Source of the DNA: an uncultured Neglectibacter sp.
GTDB lineage: Bacteria; Bacillota; Clostridia; Oscillospirales; Acutalibacteraceae
Assembly: GCA_947647615.1 (NCBI GenBank)
Contig: CANSKS010000005.1
Location: forward strand, 28,228-92,227
Reading direction: 5' to 3'
Length of the DNA: 64,000 nt
Shown: positions 26,892 through 34,835 of the stretch, piece after piece
How positions within the stretch are numbered: position 1 is the first letter of the stretch
Layout: each line of letters opens with the position of its first letter
The notes under the pieces: model-generated
The model's input: the letters and a program-made list of their open reading frames with translations, nothing else
Told to the model about the DNA's origin: nothing
Database searches by the model: none
Program-made: the position numbers and the translations under genes

Positions 26892-27266
26892 GGCTGGTTC
26901 TCCAACGAAAAAATGCCCAGGACCTGTAACGGCGGCAGCGACCATATCGCCCACGGAAAACCGGCAGGCTCGCCTTCTCCTTCGCCTTCAGTGGAGCCCA
27001 GTGCGTCGCCCTCGATATCGCCTAGTCCCTCGGTAGATCCCAGCGCTTCTTCTCTCCCATCTCCGTCTGTGGATCCTTCTATAGAACCTAGCGATAATCC
27101 TTCTTCTATCCCGGATGAACCTACTCCTACACCTCCTGGTCCGTCAGAGCCTCCTGTGACGGAAACGCCGGATATTCCGCCGGAACCTACGCCGCCGGAG
27201 CCCACAGCTACTGCAGACCCGACGGAGCCTCCTTTGAATACCGATCCGCCTGGCTTCTTGGATTGA
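26892..27266 (+). pseudogene. In-frame continuation of PBP1A: Cys segment and Pro/Ser-rich tail
   Basis: One hundred and twenty-four sense codons in the PBP1A frame directly after the TAG at 26889-26891. The first residues (GWFSNEKMPRTC) look like the segment that closes the transpeptidase region in clostridial PBP1A; the rest is repetitive PSPSVEPSASPS and PTPPGPSEPP. There is no ribosome binding site before the internal ATG at 26913, so it is not an independent gene. Either the amber is a recent nonsense change or it is read through. Confidence 0.75.
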
Positions 27267-27284
27267 AAAACTTCCCTCAAAACG

Positions 27285-27326
27285 CTAAGAGGAAATCACA
27301 GATGTGATTTCCTCTTAGAAATTATT
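27285..27326 (+). terminator. Terminator after PBP1A tail
   Basis: Perfect 15-base-pair stem (27285-27299 with 27304-27318), loop AGAT, then an A/T-rich stretch with only short T runs. It lies after the tail and not after the amber codon, which supports the tail as part of the original gene. Confidence 0.7.
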
Positions 27327-27396
27327 GCTTGCTTTTTTTCGAAAGGCGTGGTAAACTGTTCACTGCTATAGAACAACAGTGTTTTGGTGGTGGACA

Positions 27397-27834
27397 ATGG
27401 AACAAGGGTCTTATCTTGTGATCGATGAAAGGGTTTTGCCCGAAATTTACCAGAAAGTAGTATATGCTCAGAGTTTGCTGGAAAGCGGGGAAGCTTCCAG
27501 TACTTCGGAGGCGGTCAGGCTGGCGGGAATTTCGCGGAGTGTCTATTATAAATATAAGAACGCGGTGTTCCCCTATACGAAAAAGGAAGAGGCCGGAATT
27601 TTAACGGTGCAGTTCCTTTTGATGGATCGTCCCGGTGTGTTGGTAAGCTTGCTTACCGTATTTTATGAGGCCGGGGCCAACATCCTTACTGTGAACCAGA
27701 ACATTCCCGTAAAGGGACGGGCTTTTGTATCGGTTTCCGCTAAAGTAGAGAAAATGCAGCGTTCCCCCAGCGAGCTTTTGGAGTGTCTGAAGCAAGTAAG
27801 CGGGGTCATAAAAATCGATAGTATCATAGATTGA
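27397..27834 (+). CDS. ACT-domain protein, PheB/UPF0735 type
   Basis: A 145-residue protein: an N-terminal part that looks like a helix-turn-helix (SSTSEAVRLAGISRSVYYKYKNAVFPY), then an ACT domain (LTVQFLLMDRPGVLVSLLTVFYEAGANILTVNQ). The same organisation is seen in UPF0735/PheB proteins found before hom in Firmicutes. ACT domains bind amino acids, so an amino-acid-sensing regulator of the threonine/lysine genes behind it is likely but not shown. The ATG at 27397 is preferred over an upstream start that adds FWWW. Confidence 0.8.
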   Translation: MEQGSYLVIDERVLPEIYQKVVYAQSLLESGEASSTSEAVRLAGISRSVYYKYKNAVFPYTKKEEAGILTVQFLLMDRPGVLVSLLTVFYEAGANILTVNQNIPVKGRAFVSVSAKVEKMQRSPSELLECLKQVSGVIKIDSIID

Positions 27835-27893
27835 AATAGAGTCGGTTTTTCAAGGCTTTGGAAAACGGCTCAAGAGGAAGGGAAGCGTAACGA

Positions 27894-29138
27894 ATGGCAG
27901 AAATTGCGGTGTTGGGCCACGGTGTTGTGGGTTCCGGTGTGTTAGAAGTTTTATATTCCCATCGGGACAGCATCACAAAACGTGCAAAAGAAGAAATTGA
28001 TGTCAAATATATTTTAGATCTTCGGGATTTTCCGGAGTTGCCTTACCATGAAAAGTTTACGAAAGATTTTAATAAGATTCTTCAGGACGAAAGCATAAAA
28101 ATTGTGGTAGAGGTTTTAGGCGGGTTGGAACCGGCATTCTCTTATGTAAAAGCCTGCCTGGAGCACGGGAAAAGTGTGGTTACCTCCAACAAGGAATTGG
28201 TAGCCGCCAAAGGCGCGGAGCTTTTGGCACTGGCCCAAAAAAACAATTTGAACTTTTTATTTGAGGCTAGCGTAGGCGGTGGAATCCCCATTATCCGTCC
28301 CATCAGCCAATGCTTAGCTGCCAACGAGGTCAGCGAGATCGCTGGAATTTTAAACGGCACCACCAATTTTATTCTCACAAAAATGATCCGGGAACGTATG
28401 GATTTTTCGGAAGCTTTGAAAATGGCTCAGCAACTGGGTTATGCGGAACGGAACCCTGCTGCCGATGTAGAGGGGGACGACGCTTGCCGGAAGATTTGCA
28501 TTTTGGCCTCCCTTTCCTATGGAACCCATGTGTACCCAAAAGATGTACATACGGAAGGAATTTCCAAAATCACCTTGGAGGATGTGAGCTATGCTGAGGC
28601 TTGGGGCGGAGTGATTAAGCTTATTGGTCAGGTAAAAACCCTGGAAAACGGAAAAATACAAATTGAAGTATGCCCTATGTTTGTTTCTCGGGAAAGCCAG
28701 CTTGCCACGGTAGACGATGTATTTAACGGGATTTTAGTGCGGGGCGACGCTACCGGTGACGTAGTATTTTACGGCAAAGGTGCCGGAAAACTGCCTACCG
28801 CCAGTGCGGTGGTGGCCGATATCATTGACTGTGTCAAGCATTTTAAGGCTCGAAAATACCTGTTCTGGGAGGATGCCAGGGAAGATTATGTAGAGCCCTA
28901 CGAGAATACTTTTGAAGATGTGTTCGTGCGGGCTAAGGCGGTCAATTCAGACTTTGCTTTGGAAACGGCTTCCCGTGTTTTTGGAGAGATTACCCGGTTA
29001 ATTCGAAAAGAAGAGCCGGAAGGTGAAATTGGCTTTACCGTGGCCAATATCCAGGTTTCCAAGCTTCAGAAGTCTTTGGAGTCTTTGGAGTCTGCCGGCG
29101 TTTCGGTTTTGAATCACATTAAAATTTCTGATTTTTGA
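27894..29138 (+). CDS. hom: Homoserine dehydrogenase
   Basis: NAD(P)-dependent reduction of aspartate semialdehyde to homoserine. The 414-residue protein has the Rossmann motif VLGHGVVGSGVLE, the conserved SVGGGIPIIRP, the substrate motif GILNGTTNFILTKM and DVEGDDACRKI, and a C-terminal ACT-like regulatory domain (TVANIQVSKLQKSLESLESAGV). It sits 59 bases after the ACT protein and 12 bases before thrB. Confidence 0.95.
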   Translation: MAEIAVLGHGVVGSGVLEVLYSHRDSITKRAKEEIDVKYILDLRDFPELPYHEKFTKDFNKILQDESIKIVVEVLGGLEPAFSYVKACLEHGKSVVTSNKELVAAKGAELLALAQKNNLNFLFEASVGGGIPIIRPISQCLAANEVSEIAGILNGTTNFILTKMIRERMDFSEALKMAQQLGYAERNPAADVEGDDACRKICILASLSYGTHVYPKDVHTEGISKITLEDVSYAEAWGGVIKLIGQVKTLENGKIQIEVCPMFVSRESQLATVDDVFNGILVRGDATGDVVFYGKGAGKLPTASAVVADIIDCVKHFKARKYLFWEDAREDYVEPYENTFEDVFVRAKAVNSDFALETASRVFGEITRLIRKEEPEGEIGFTVANIQVSKLQKSLESLESAGVSVLNHIKISDF

Positions 29139-29150
29139 GGAGGGCTTTCT

Positions 29151-30047
29151 ATGATCCGCATTGACGTTCCTGCCACCAGTGCCAACCTGGGTTCGGGTTT
29201 CGATTCTTTGGGTATTGCCCTCACCATGAAAAACCGGGTGTGGATGGAGGAATCCGATGAACTATCCATCACTTGTACCGATGGGGCACAAGTCCCCACC
29301 GATAGCAGCAACTTGATTTTTTGGGCCGCCAGCCATCTTTATGAGTTTTGCGGTAAAAAGCTTACTGGGCTGAAAATTGTGCAGGAAAACAATATCCCCA
29401 TGGCCAGAGGTCTTGGCAGCAGCTCGGCCTGTATCGTGGCCGGAATTTTGGGAGCAAACCGCTTTATGGGAAATCCTCTTTCCCAGACCGATCTTATCCA
29501 TTTGGCTGCTAAAATCGAGGGCCATCCCGATAACACCAGCCCGGCGATTTCCGGCGGCCTGGTGGCTTCTGCTATGGAAGGAGAGAGGGTTTACAGTGTC
29601 AGCGTGCCGGTTTCCGAGAAAATCCGTTTTGCGGTGATGATCCCGCCCTTTGAGCTGAAAACAGAAAAGGCCAGAGCCGCCTTGCCCAAACAGTATTCCA
29701 GGGAAGACGCGGTATATAATCTTTCTCGTTCCGGCCTCATGACGGCATCTCTGTTTTCCGGGAAGCTGGAGAATCTTCGGGTGGCGGTACAAGATAGAAT
29801 TCACCAGCCCTACCGTTCCGGGCTTATAGAAAATTATGACAACGTGTTCCGCATGAGTTATGAGTTGGGCTCCCTTGGCACTTATGTCAGCGGTGCCGGC
29901 CCTACCATTATTGCGATGATCGATTCTGAAAACGCTCACTCCTTTGGGAAAAACTGTATGAGTCATTTGGAAGATAAAGGTATCACCGGATGGCGGGTGG
30001 AAATTTTAAGCGCAGATCCAAACGGCGCGCAGATTATCATTGAGTGA
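29151..30047 (+). CDS. thrB: Homoserine kinase
   Basis: GHMP kinase of 298 residues that phosphorylates homoserine on the way to threonine. The N-terminal VPATSANLGSGFDSLG, the ATP-binding PMARGLGSSSACIVAG and the C-terminal VSGAGPTIIA are diagnostic. GAGGAGGG lies eight bases before the ATG. Threonine synthase (thrC) is not in the window. Confidence 0.95.
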   Translation: MIRIDVPATSANLGSGFDSLGIALTMKNRVWMEESDELSITCTDGAQVPTDSSNLIFWAASHLYEFCGKKLTGLKIVQENNIPMARGLGSSSACIVAGILGANRFMGNPLSQTDLIHLAAKIEGHPDNTSPAISGGLVASAMEGERVYSVSVPVSEKIRFAVMIPPFELKTEKARAALPKQYSREDAVYNLSRSGLMTASLFSGKLENLRVAVQDRIHQPYRSGLIENYDNVFRMSYELGSLGTYVSGAGPTIIAMIDSENAHSFGKNCMSHLEDKGITGWRVEILSADPNGAQIIIE

Positions 30048-30050
30048 AAA

Positions 30051-30085
30051 AAGAGTTTCCCTGCCTTTTGAAAAGGGAAACTCTT
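30051..30085 (+). terminator. Hairpin between thrB and lysC
   Basis: Perfect 12-base-pair stem (30051-30062 with 30074-30085) without a T run. Partial terminator, RNA processing site or stabilising structure between the two genes. Confidence 0.5.
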
Positions 30086-30123
30086 CGAAATAAATGTTAG
30101 GAGCAGAAAGGGAAGAAGAAGCT

Positions 30124-31335
30124 ATGGCACTTATTGTTCAGAAGTTCGGCGGTTCTTCCGTCAGGGACGCAGAACGCCTCAATAATGTGGCGGATATCGT
30201 GACTTCCACCTATAAGGAAGGAAACGATGTGATAGTGGTGGTTTCTGCCCAGGGCGATACTACCGATGATTTTATTGAAAAAGCTGCAGAAATCAATGAA
30301 AAGCCTTCGAAAAGGGAAATGGATATGCTACTTTCCGCAGGGGAACAGATCTCGGCTGCGCTTTTGGCTATGGCCATTGAGCGCTTGGGTTTTCCAGTGG
30401 TTTCTCTTTTGGGTTGGCAGGCCGGGTTTGATACCAGTTCCGATTACGGCAATGCCCGCATTAAAAAGGTGGATACCTCCCGGTTGAAAAAAGAGCTGGA
30501 TAAACACCGTATCGTCGTAGTGACAGGCTTCCAGGGGGTAAACCGTTATGGAGATATGACTACCTTGGGTCGTGGTGGTTCCGACACCAGTGCGGTGGCT
30601 ATTGCCGCTACCATGCATGCCGACCTGTGCCAGATCTATACCGACGTAGACGGCGTGTACACTGCCGACCCCCGGAAAATCCCCGCAGCGATAAAACTGG
30701 ACGTGATCTCTTATGACGAAATGTTGGAGCTGGCCACTTTGGGAGCTCAGGTATTGCACAATCGTTCTGTAGAAATGGCAAAAAAATATAACATTGAATT
30801 GGAAGTCCTTTCCAGCCTTACCCGGCGGAAGGGAACCATTGTAAGGGAGGATAATAAAATGGAAAAAATGCTTATCAGCGGTGTGGCCAAAGACGACAAT
30901 ATTGCTCGTATCTCCATTATTGGGGTGCCCGATAAGCCGGGCTTGGCCTTTAAAATTTTTTCAAAGCTCTCTTCCAAGGGAATTAATGTAGACATTATTT
31001 TGCAATCTATTGGCCGCAACGGTACGAAGGATATCAGCTTTACCGTAGAGAAGAATAAAATGGAAGAAACCTTGAAGCTTTTGAGCAGTTATACGGAAAC
31101 GCTGGGCGCCAGCAGCATTGTTTCCGATGACAATGTGTCCAAGGTCTCTATTGTAGGCGCTGGTATGGAATCTCATCCGGGTGTGGCGGCAGAAATGTTT
31201 GAAGCCCTGTTTACCCGCAATGTAAATATCCAAATGATTTCTACCAGTGAAATCAAAATTTCTGTACTGATCAATAAGGCAGACAGTGAACGGGCAGTAG
31301 AGGCCATTCACGAAAAATTTTTCGAAACACTTTAA
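30124..31335 (+). CDS. lysC: Aspartate kinase
   Basis: First enzyme of the aspartate pathway (lysine, methionine, threonine). The 403-residue protein has the kinase motif IVQKFGGSSV at the N-terminus, GRGGSDTSAVA for substrate binding and two C-terminal ACT domains (DKPGLAFKIFSKLSSKGINVDII and MESHPGVAAEMFEALFTRNVNI) for feedback control. The ATG at 30124 gives the normal N-terminus. A LysC-type internal start for a separate beta subunit (ATG in the 30850 region) is possible, as known in Bacillus. Confidence 0.94.
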   Translation: MALIVQKFGGSSVRDAERLNNVADIVTSTYKEGNDVIVVVSAQGDTTDDFIEKAAEINEKPSKREMDMLLSAGEQISAALLAMAIERLGFPVVSLLGWQAGFDTSSDYGNARIKKVDTSRLKKELDKHRIVVVTGFQGVNRYGDMTTLGRGGSDTSAVAIAATMHADLCQIYTDVDGVYTADPRKIPAAIKLDVISYDEMLELATLGAQVLHNRSVEMAKKYNIELEVLSSLTRRKGTIVREDNKMEKMLISGVAKDDNIARISIIGVPDKPGLAFKIFSKLSSKGINVDIILQSIGRNGTKDISFTVEKNKMEETLKLLSSYTETLGASSIVSDDNVSKVSIVGAGMESHPGVAAEMFEALFTRNVNIQMISTSEIKISVLINKADSERAVEAIHEKFFETL

Positions 31336-31381
31336 AAACGGCAAGCGCGGTTTCCAAATATTACAGCAGAATGGAAAGAGT

Positions 31382-31425
31382 AATCACCCCCAGCCAGAGA
31401 AAAATAAGGCTTGGGGGTGATTTTT
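31382..31425 (+). terminator. Terminator after lysC, overlapping a ribosome binding site
   Basis: Stem 31382-31395 with 31408-31422 (one bulged T), then TTTTT. The descending arm contains GGGGGTGA, which is also the only plausible ribosome binding site for the small gene starting at 31427. Confidence 0.8.
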
Positions 31426-31426
31426 G

Positions 31427-31627
31427 ATGTATCCTTATGGCTGGGGCTTTGGCCCTTTTAACGATGTGGGAAATTCCGCGGCCTTTGTAGCGCTGGCAGG
31501 TAGCGGAAACTTCGGTTTTCGAAATCTGCCAGAGGAAGTACGCGAGGCTGTGGAAGCTCGGAAAGACGAAATCTATTCAGAAGAAGACCTGCATCGCATA
31601 ATCAACGAATTGATGCTTCGGCGCTGA
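31427..31627 (+). CDS. Small hypothetical protein (66 aa)
   Basis: A 66-residue protein: an aromatic/Gly-rich start (YPYGWGFGPF), then an amphipathic helical half (LPEEVREAVEARKDEIYSEEDLHRIINELMLRR). The LP-EV then E-I-S-EDLH pattern resembles short clostridial proteins of unknown role. The ATG follows GGGGGTGA by six bases, but that site lies inside a terminator stem, so translation may be blocked in read-through RNA. I do not recognise a function. Confidence 0.5.
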   Translation: MYPYGWGFGPFNDVGNSAAFVALAGSGNFGFRNLPEEVREAVEARKDEIYSEEDLHRIINELMLRR

Positions 31628-31693
31628 CAGCCTGAAGGTAGGGGAAAAGAGCTGTGCCCGGCTTTTCAAAGGAAAGGCCGGGCCTTTCCCTTT

Positions 31694-32530
31694 TTATTTT
31701 TCGGAAACGTGGCCGGAGCTGACACCCTGGCTCACATCGTCCAGGGGCAGCCAATCCATGGCCTTTAAAATGTATTCATCCCAGAAATACCAATCGTGAA
31801 TTCCGGGACCTTCCACCCAGGTGAGATCGAAGTTCAAGGCCTTCAAATGATCACGGAACGCCCGGTTGGGTGTGATGAGTTCATCCTCGGTACCGCAGGC
31901 CATATAAATTTTAGGCTTGGGATTTGTGCCGGTTCCAACTTTCTTGGCCAAAGCGTCATAGTCCATGTCACTGCCCTTTAGCTTGGTGAGATCGCCGAAT
32001 ACCGACTCGTAATAGCCCTTATTGTCCATGAGAAAATTGGTATATTCCATGGGCCCGATGGCCTTTTCCAAGATAAGAGCGGCAGAAAGGGCGCAAATAG
32101 CCCCGAATGTTTCGGGGTTGCGCAGCCCGTTTACCAGGGCACCGTAGCCACCCATGGAAAGGCCGCCGATAAAGGTATCTTCCCGGCAACGGGAAAGGGG
32201 AAAGCTGCGGCGTGTGAAGTCCACCAGCTCTTTGCCAATGAAATCTCCGTACATTTCATTGGAGCGAGGGTTGTTTACATAAAATTTGTTATCCCCGGAA
32301 GGCATGACCACCGCCAAGTTCCTGTCTTGGGCCCAAGCCTGTACCCGGGTGCCGCTGACCCAGTCGGTATAATTTCCAAAAATGCCGTGGAGCAGGTAAA
32401 GGGTTTTAAAAGGCTTTTCCACCGGAGCGGCGTCTTCCGAAAATGAGACCTTGTCGGTGGGCAGTACTACCTGGATAGGTACCGTGCGCATAAGGGACTT
32501 GGAGAAAAAATTGCATTGGATAAGTGCCAT
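31694..32530 (-). CDS. Alpha/beta-hydrolase esterase (tributyrin esterase / esterase D type)
   Basis: A 278-residue cytosolic esterase of the EstA/S-formylglutathione-hydrolase group. LYLLHGIFGNYTDWV holds the oxyanion region, GGLSMGGYGAL the nucleophile Ser, GTEDEL the Asp and GPGIHDW the His. Homologues hydrolyse short-chain acyl esters, including acetylated sugars. ATG at 32530 follows AAAGGAAG; an ATG six codons earlier has no such site. It is monocistronic with its own promoter on the minus strand. Confidence 0.87.
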   Translation of the reverse strand: MALIQCNFFSKSLMRTVPIQVVLPTDKVSFSEDAAPVEKPFKTLYLLHGIFGNYTDWVSGTRVQAWAQDRNLAVVMPSGDNKFYVNNPRSNEMYGDFIGKELVDFTRRSFPLSRCREDTFIGGLSMGGYGALVNGLRNPETFGAICALSAALILEKAIGPMEYTNFLMDNKGYYESVFGDLTKLKGSDMDYDALAKKVGTGTNPKPKIYMACGTEDELITPNRAFRDHLKALNFDLTWVEGPGIHDWYFWDEYILKAMDWLPLDDVSQGVSSGHVSEK

Positions 32531-32588
32531 AATAAACTTCCTTTCCATGTTTTAAAAGCGATAAGGCTCCTATACCACTTCTTCTTTC

Positions 32589-32618
32589 ATTATAACGCCT
32601 AAAATAGTTTTACGTCAA
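32589..32618 (-). promoter_or_regulatory. Promoter of the esterase gene
   Basis: On the minus strand: TTGACG (plus 32613-32618), 18-base spacer, TATAAT (plus 32589-32594). Confidence 0.72.
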
Positions 32619-32756
32619 ATAGAAATACTATGTTAATTAGAAAATAAGTGCTGTTTCCTATTGTCGTCTGCCACAAATTCACTACCCCGTACGGTGGCAT
32701 GGTATATTTTATAAAATCTCAGTGGTATAATGAGGAGCAAATCGGGAGGTGGAATT

Positions 32757-32822
32757 TTGGAAGTCGAAATAAAGATTGATCCTTCTGTAAAAGAAACATG
32801 TGCGCAGTTTCCCTGCTTTTGA
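32757..32822 (+). pseudogene. Possible N-terminal remnant of a LytTR-type regulator
   Basis: TTG start eight bases after GGGAGGTGG gives MEVEIKIDPSVKETCAQFPCF and a stop. The first 14 residues look like the N-terminus of small LytTR-domain regulators (EIKIDP--KE). A promoter-like TGGTATAAT lies 26 bases upstream. Nothing after the stop resembles the rest of such a protein. Short, so uncertain. Confidence 0.35.
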
Positions 32823-33092
32823 ATATTTAGCTGTTTTCCGCAAAACATAAAACGCCTGTAGTGGGTAAAATTGGCTTGCTTTTTACAACCTTGTGTTTTA
32901 TAGCTTTTACCTATTTCGCGTTTTTCATGCCGGAAAACGATATGCCGCCAATTTTGTTCTAAACAAAAGCCATTTCTTTTCTGTGGCTGCTTTTTGGGAA
33001 AGGCTGCCGGTAAGCAGTGTGTTTTATAAAATAGAGAAGGATAAGAAAAATAGGACTCTTTTTGAGGCAAAAAGAAACTTCGCAGGTTTTTA

Positions 33093-33121
33093 TTGTCTCA
33101 AATGGTAGCATATGGTATAAT
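33093..33121 (+). promoter_or_regulatory. Promoter of the first ligase-like gene
   Basis: TTGTCT (33093-33098), 17-base spacer with the extended element TGG, TATAAT (33116-33121). Confidence 0.7.
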
Positions 33122-33243
33122 AGCTGTAAAGTGGCTATGATGCCAAAATCGATTTGCTCCGGCTGTTTTTGCCGCGGGCGAAGCCGAAGGGGCAGACGCT
33201 TTCTTTTGTCCTTATATTTTTAGGTAGGTCCAAAGGAATTTAT

Positions 33244-34746
33244 ATGAAAAAGACTTCTGCTGAGGGCTGGCTTGCCTCTCACACCGGAGAATTTGTTTTT
33301 GCGCTTTTGGTCGTACAACCCTTGCTGGATGTGCTTTCCTATTTTATGCGGGAGCTGGATGCTACGGCAGTTACAACTTCTCTTCGTATGGTGCTGTTGT
33401 TTTCTGTCAGCTTTTATGCCTGTGTTATTTCTTCCCGAAAAAAGCTGTATGTTTTTTCCTATGGCGTGATTGCTGTGTTTTGGCTTTTGCATATGCTCAA
33501 CTGTTTTCGAGTGGGATATGTGGATCCGGTGGGGGATGTAGCCGAATATTTGAAATTAGTACAATTTCCTCTGTGGGCTTTGGCGTTTTTTACTTTTTTT
33601 GAGCACAAAGAAGAATTGGAAACGGCTGTTACCGGTTGGCTGGCCTTAAATTTTGGTTTGATCTTATTGGTGATTGTTCTTTCTTTTGGAACAGGAAATC
33701 CTGTTTACACTTATGATTACCCGGAACGTGGCATGCAAATCGGCATACTTGGGTGGTTTGGGGTGCCCAATGCCCAAAGCGCTATTGTGACTTTATTGGT
33801 TCCGCCGCTGTTGCTGTGGGCTTTTGAAAAAAAGAAGTTGTGGCTTTTTAGTTTGGCTTGTCTTTTGGGCTTTGGGCTTTTGTATTTCACCGGTACCCGT
33901 CTCACCTATTTTGCGGCTCTGCTGGTAGCAGGAGGTTTTCTTCTCCTTCTTTTATGGAATAAAGAGCCTCTGCGGTTTTGCTTGCCTCTTTTGGCTGTGC
34001 TGGTACTTTTGGTAGTTTGTAAAGATGTTTCTCCCATGGAGATTCGTCAGTCCTATTCGGTGGGCTCCAATACGTTATACCAGGAGAAGACAGACGCTAT
34101 TATGGGGGAAGACAGCGGTTTTGTCTATGAAGAGGGGGAAACCATAGATCCAAAGATTTTTGAAAAAGTAAAGCGAGTCTATACCGAGGTTTATGGGGTT
34201 CCCGGACCCTATGATCTTCCTTTACTGGGAGATTTGATCGAAAAGTTCGGGCTGGATGCCGTGATGGAGGCCTACGACTACACCATTGCGCCGGAGCGTC
34301 TTTATCACAGTCGCATTCGAAAGCTTACCGCCTTAGAGCTCAACTGGCAGGAGAAAGACCTGCTCACAAAGGTTTTGGGTTTCGAATATGCCGAAGCGAC
34401 TATAAACGGCCACATTTATGACCCAGAGAACGATTTTCAGCCCCTGCTTTATTATTACGGCTATTTGGGTTGCTTTCTCTATTTGGCTTTTCCCGCTGGC
34501 CTCATCGCCTTGGCACTGTGCCTGTTCTTCAGAAATTGGCGGACATTTCTTACGATGGGATTGGGTACTTGGGCCATGATGTTTCTGTTTGCTTTGGGAG
34601 CGGCGCAATTTTCCGGGCAGGTTTTGCGAAAGCCCAATGTCTGTGTTTATTTTTCTCTTTCCGCTGCTTTGATCCTGCGGCATTGCGGCCGGTATTGGCA
34701 GCGAAAAGAGTCGAAAGGAAGATCGAACGGAGCGACTGGTTTGTGA
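33244..34746 (+). CDS. O-antigen-ligase-like polytopic membrane protein, copy 1
   Basis: A 500-residue integral membrane protein with ten or more helices and one large hydrophilic loop (about residues 265-400), the layout of the O-antigen ligase/polymerase (Wzy_C-like) family. GWFGVPNAQSAIVTLL, GTRLTYFAALLV and the C-terminal SGQVLRKPNVCVYF recur almost unchanged in the next gene, so the two are tandem paralogues. In a Gram-positive such proteins may polymerise or ligate cell-surface glycans; the substrate is unknown. ATG at 33244 follows AAAGGAA; an upstream reading adds 30 non-family residues. Confidence 0.72.
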   Translation: MKKTSAEGWLASHTGEFVFALLVVQPLLDVLSYFMRELDATAVTTSLRMVLLFSVSFYACVISSRKKLYVFSYGVIAVFWLLHMLNCFRVGYVDPVGDVAEYLKLVQFPLWALAFFTFFEHKEELETAVTGWLALNFGLILLVIVLSFGTGNPVYTYDYPERGMQIGILGWFGVPNAQSAIVTLLVPPLLLWAFEKKKLWLFSLACLLGFGLLYFTGTRLTYFAALLVAGGFLLLLLWNKEPLRFCLPLLAVLVLLVVCKDVSPMEIRQSYSVGSNTLYQEKTDAIMGEDSGFVYEEGETIDPKIFEKVKRVYTEVYGVPGPYDLPLLGDLIEKFGLDAVMEAYDYTIAPERLYHSRIRKLTALELNWQEKDLLTKVLGFEYAEATINGHIYDPENDFQPLLYYYGYLGCFLYLAFPAGLIALALCLFFRNWRTFLTMGLGTWAMMFLFALGAAQFSGQVLRKPNVCVYFSLSAALILRHCGRYWQRKESKGRSNGATGL

Positions 34747-34835
34747 CATACTAAAAGAAAATGCGGGAGTCTCTCTCGTAGGTTTTGCTTTCTCAACTTG
34801 GAATATGGGATTAGGACAAGGGAGTTTAGTTTATC

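Larger units (their letters stand above)
32549..33243. other. Gene-poor stretch between esterase and ligase-like gene
   Basis: About 700 bases without an intact gene. It holds the esterase promoter (minus), an extended -10 TGGTATAAT at 32723-32731, a candidate regulator fragment at 32757-32822 and the promoter of the next gene at 33093-33121. The region is A/T rich. Open frames on both strands here (for example 32633-33070 minus) have composition unlike real proteins. Confidence 0.6.

Noticed and set aside
26913..27266. Pro/Ser-rich frame as an independent small gene
   Set aside because: No ribosome binding site or promoter; it is exactly in frame with PBP1A and carries its typical tail.
32633..33070. 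A 145-codon minus-strand frame in the gene-poor stretch
   Set aside because: Composition is not protein-like, no ribosome binding site, and it crosses two plus-strand promoters and the regulator remnant.
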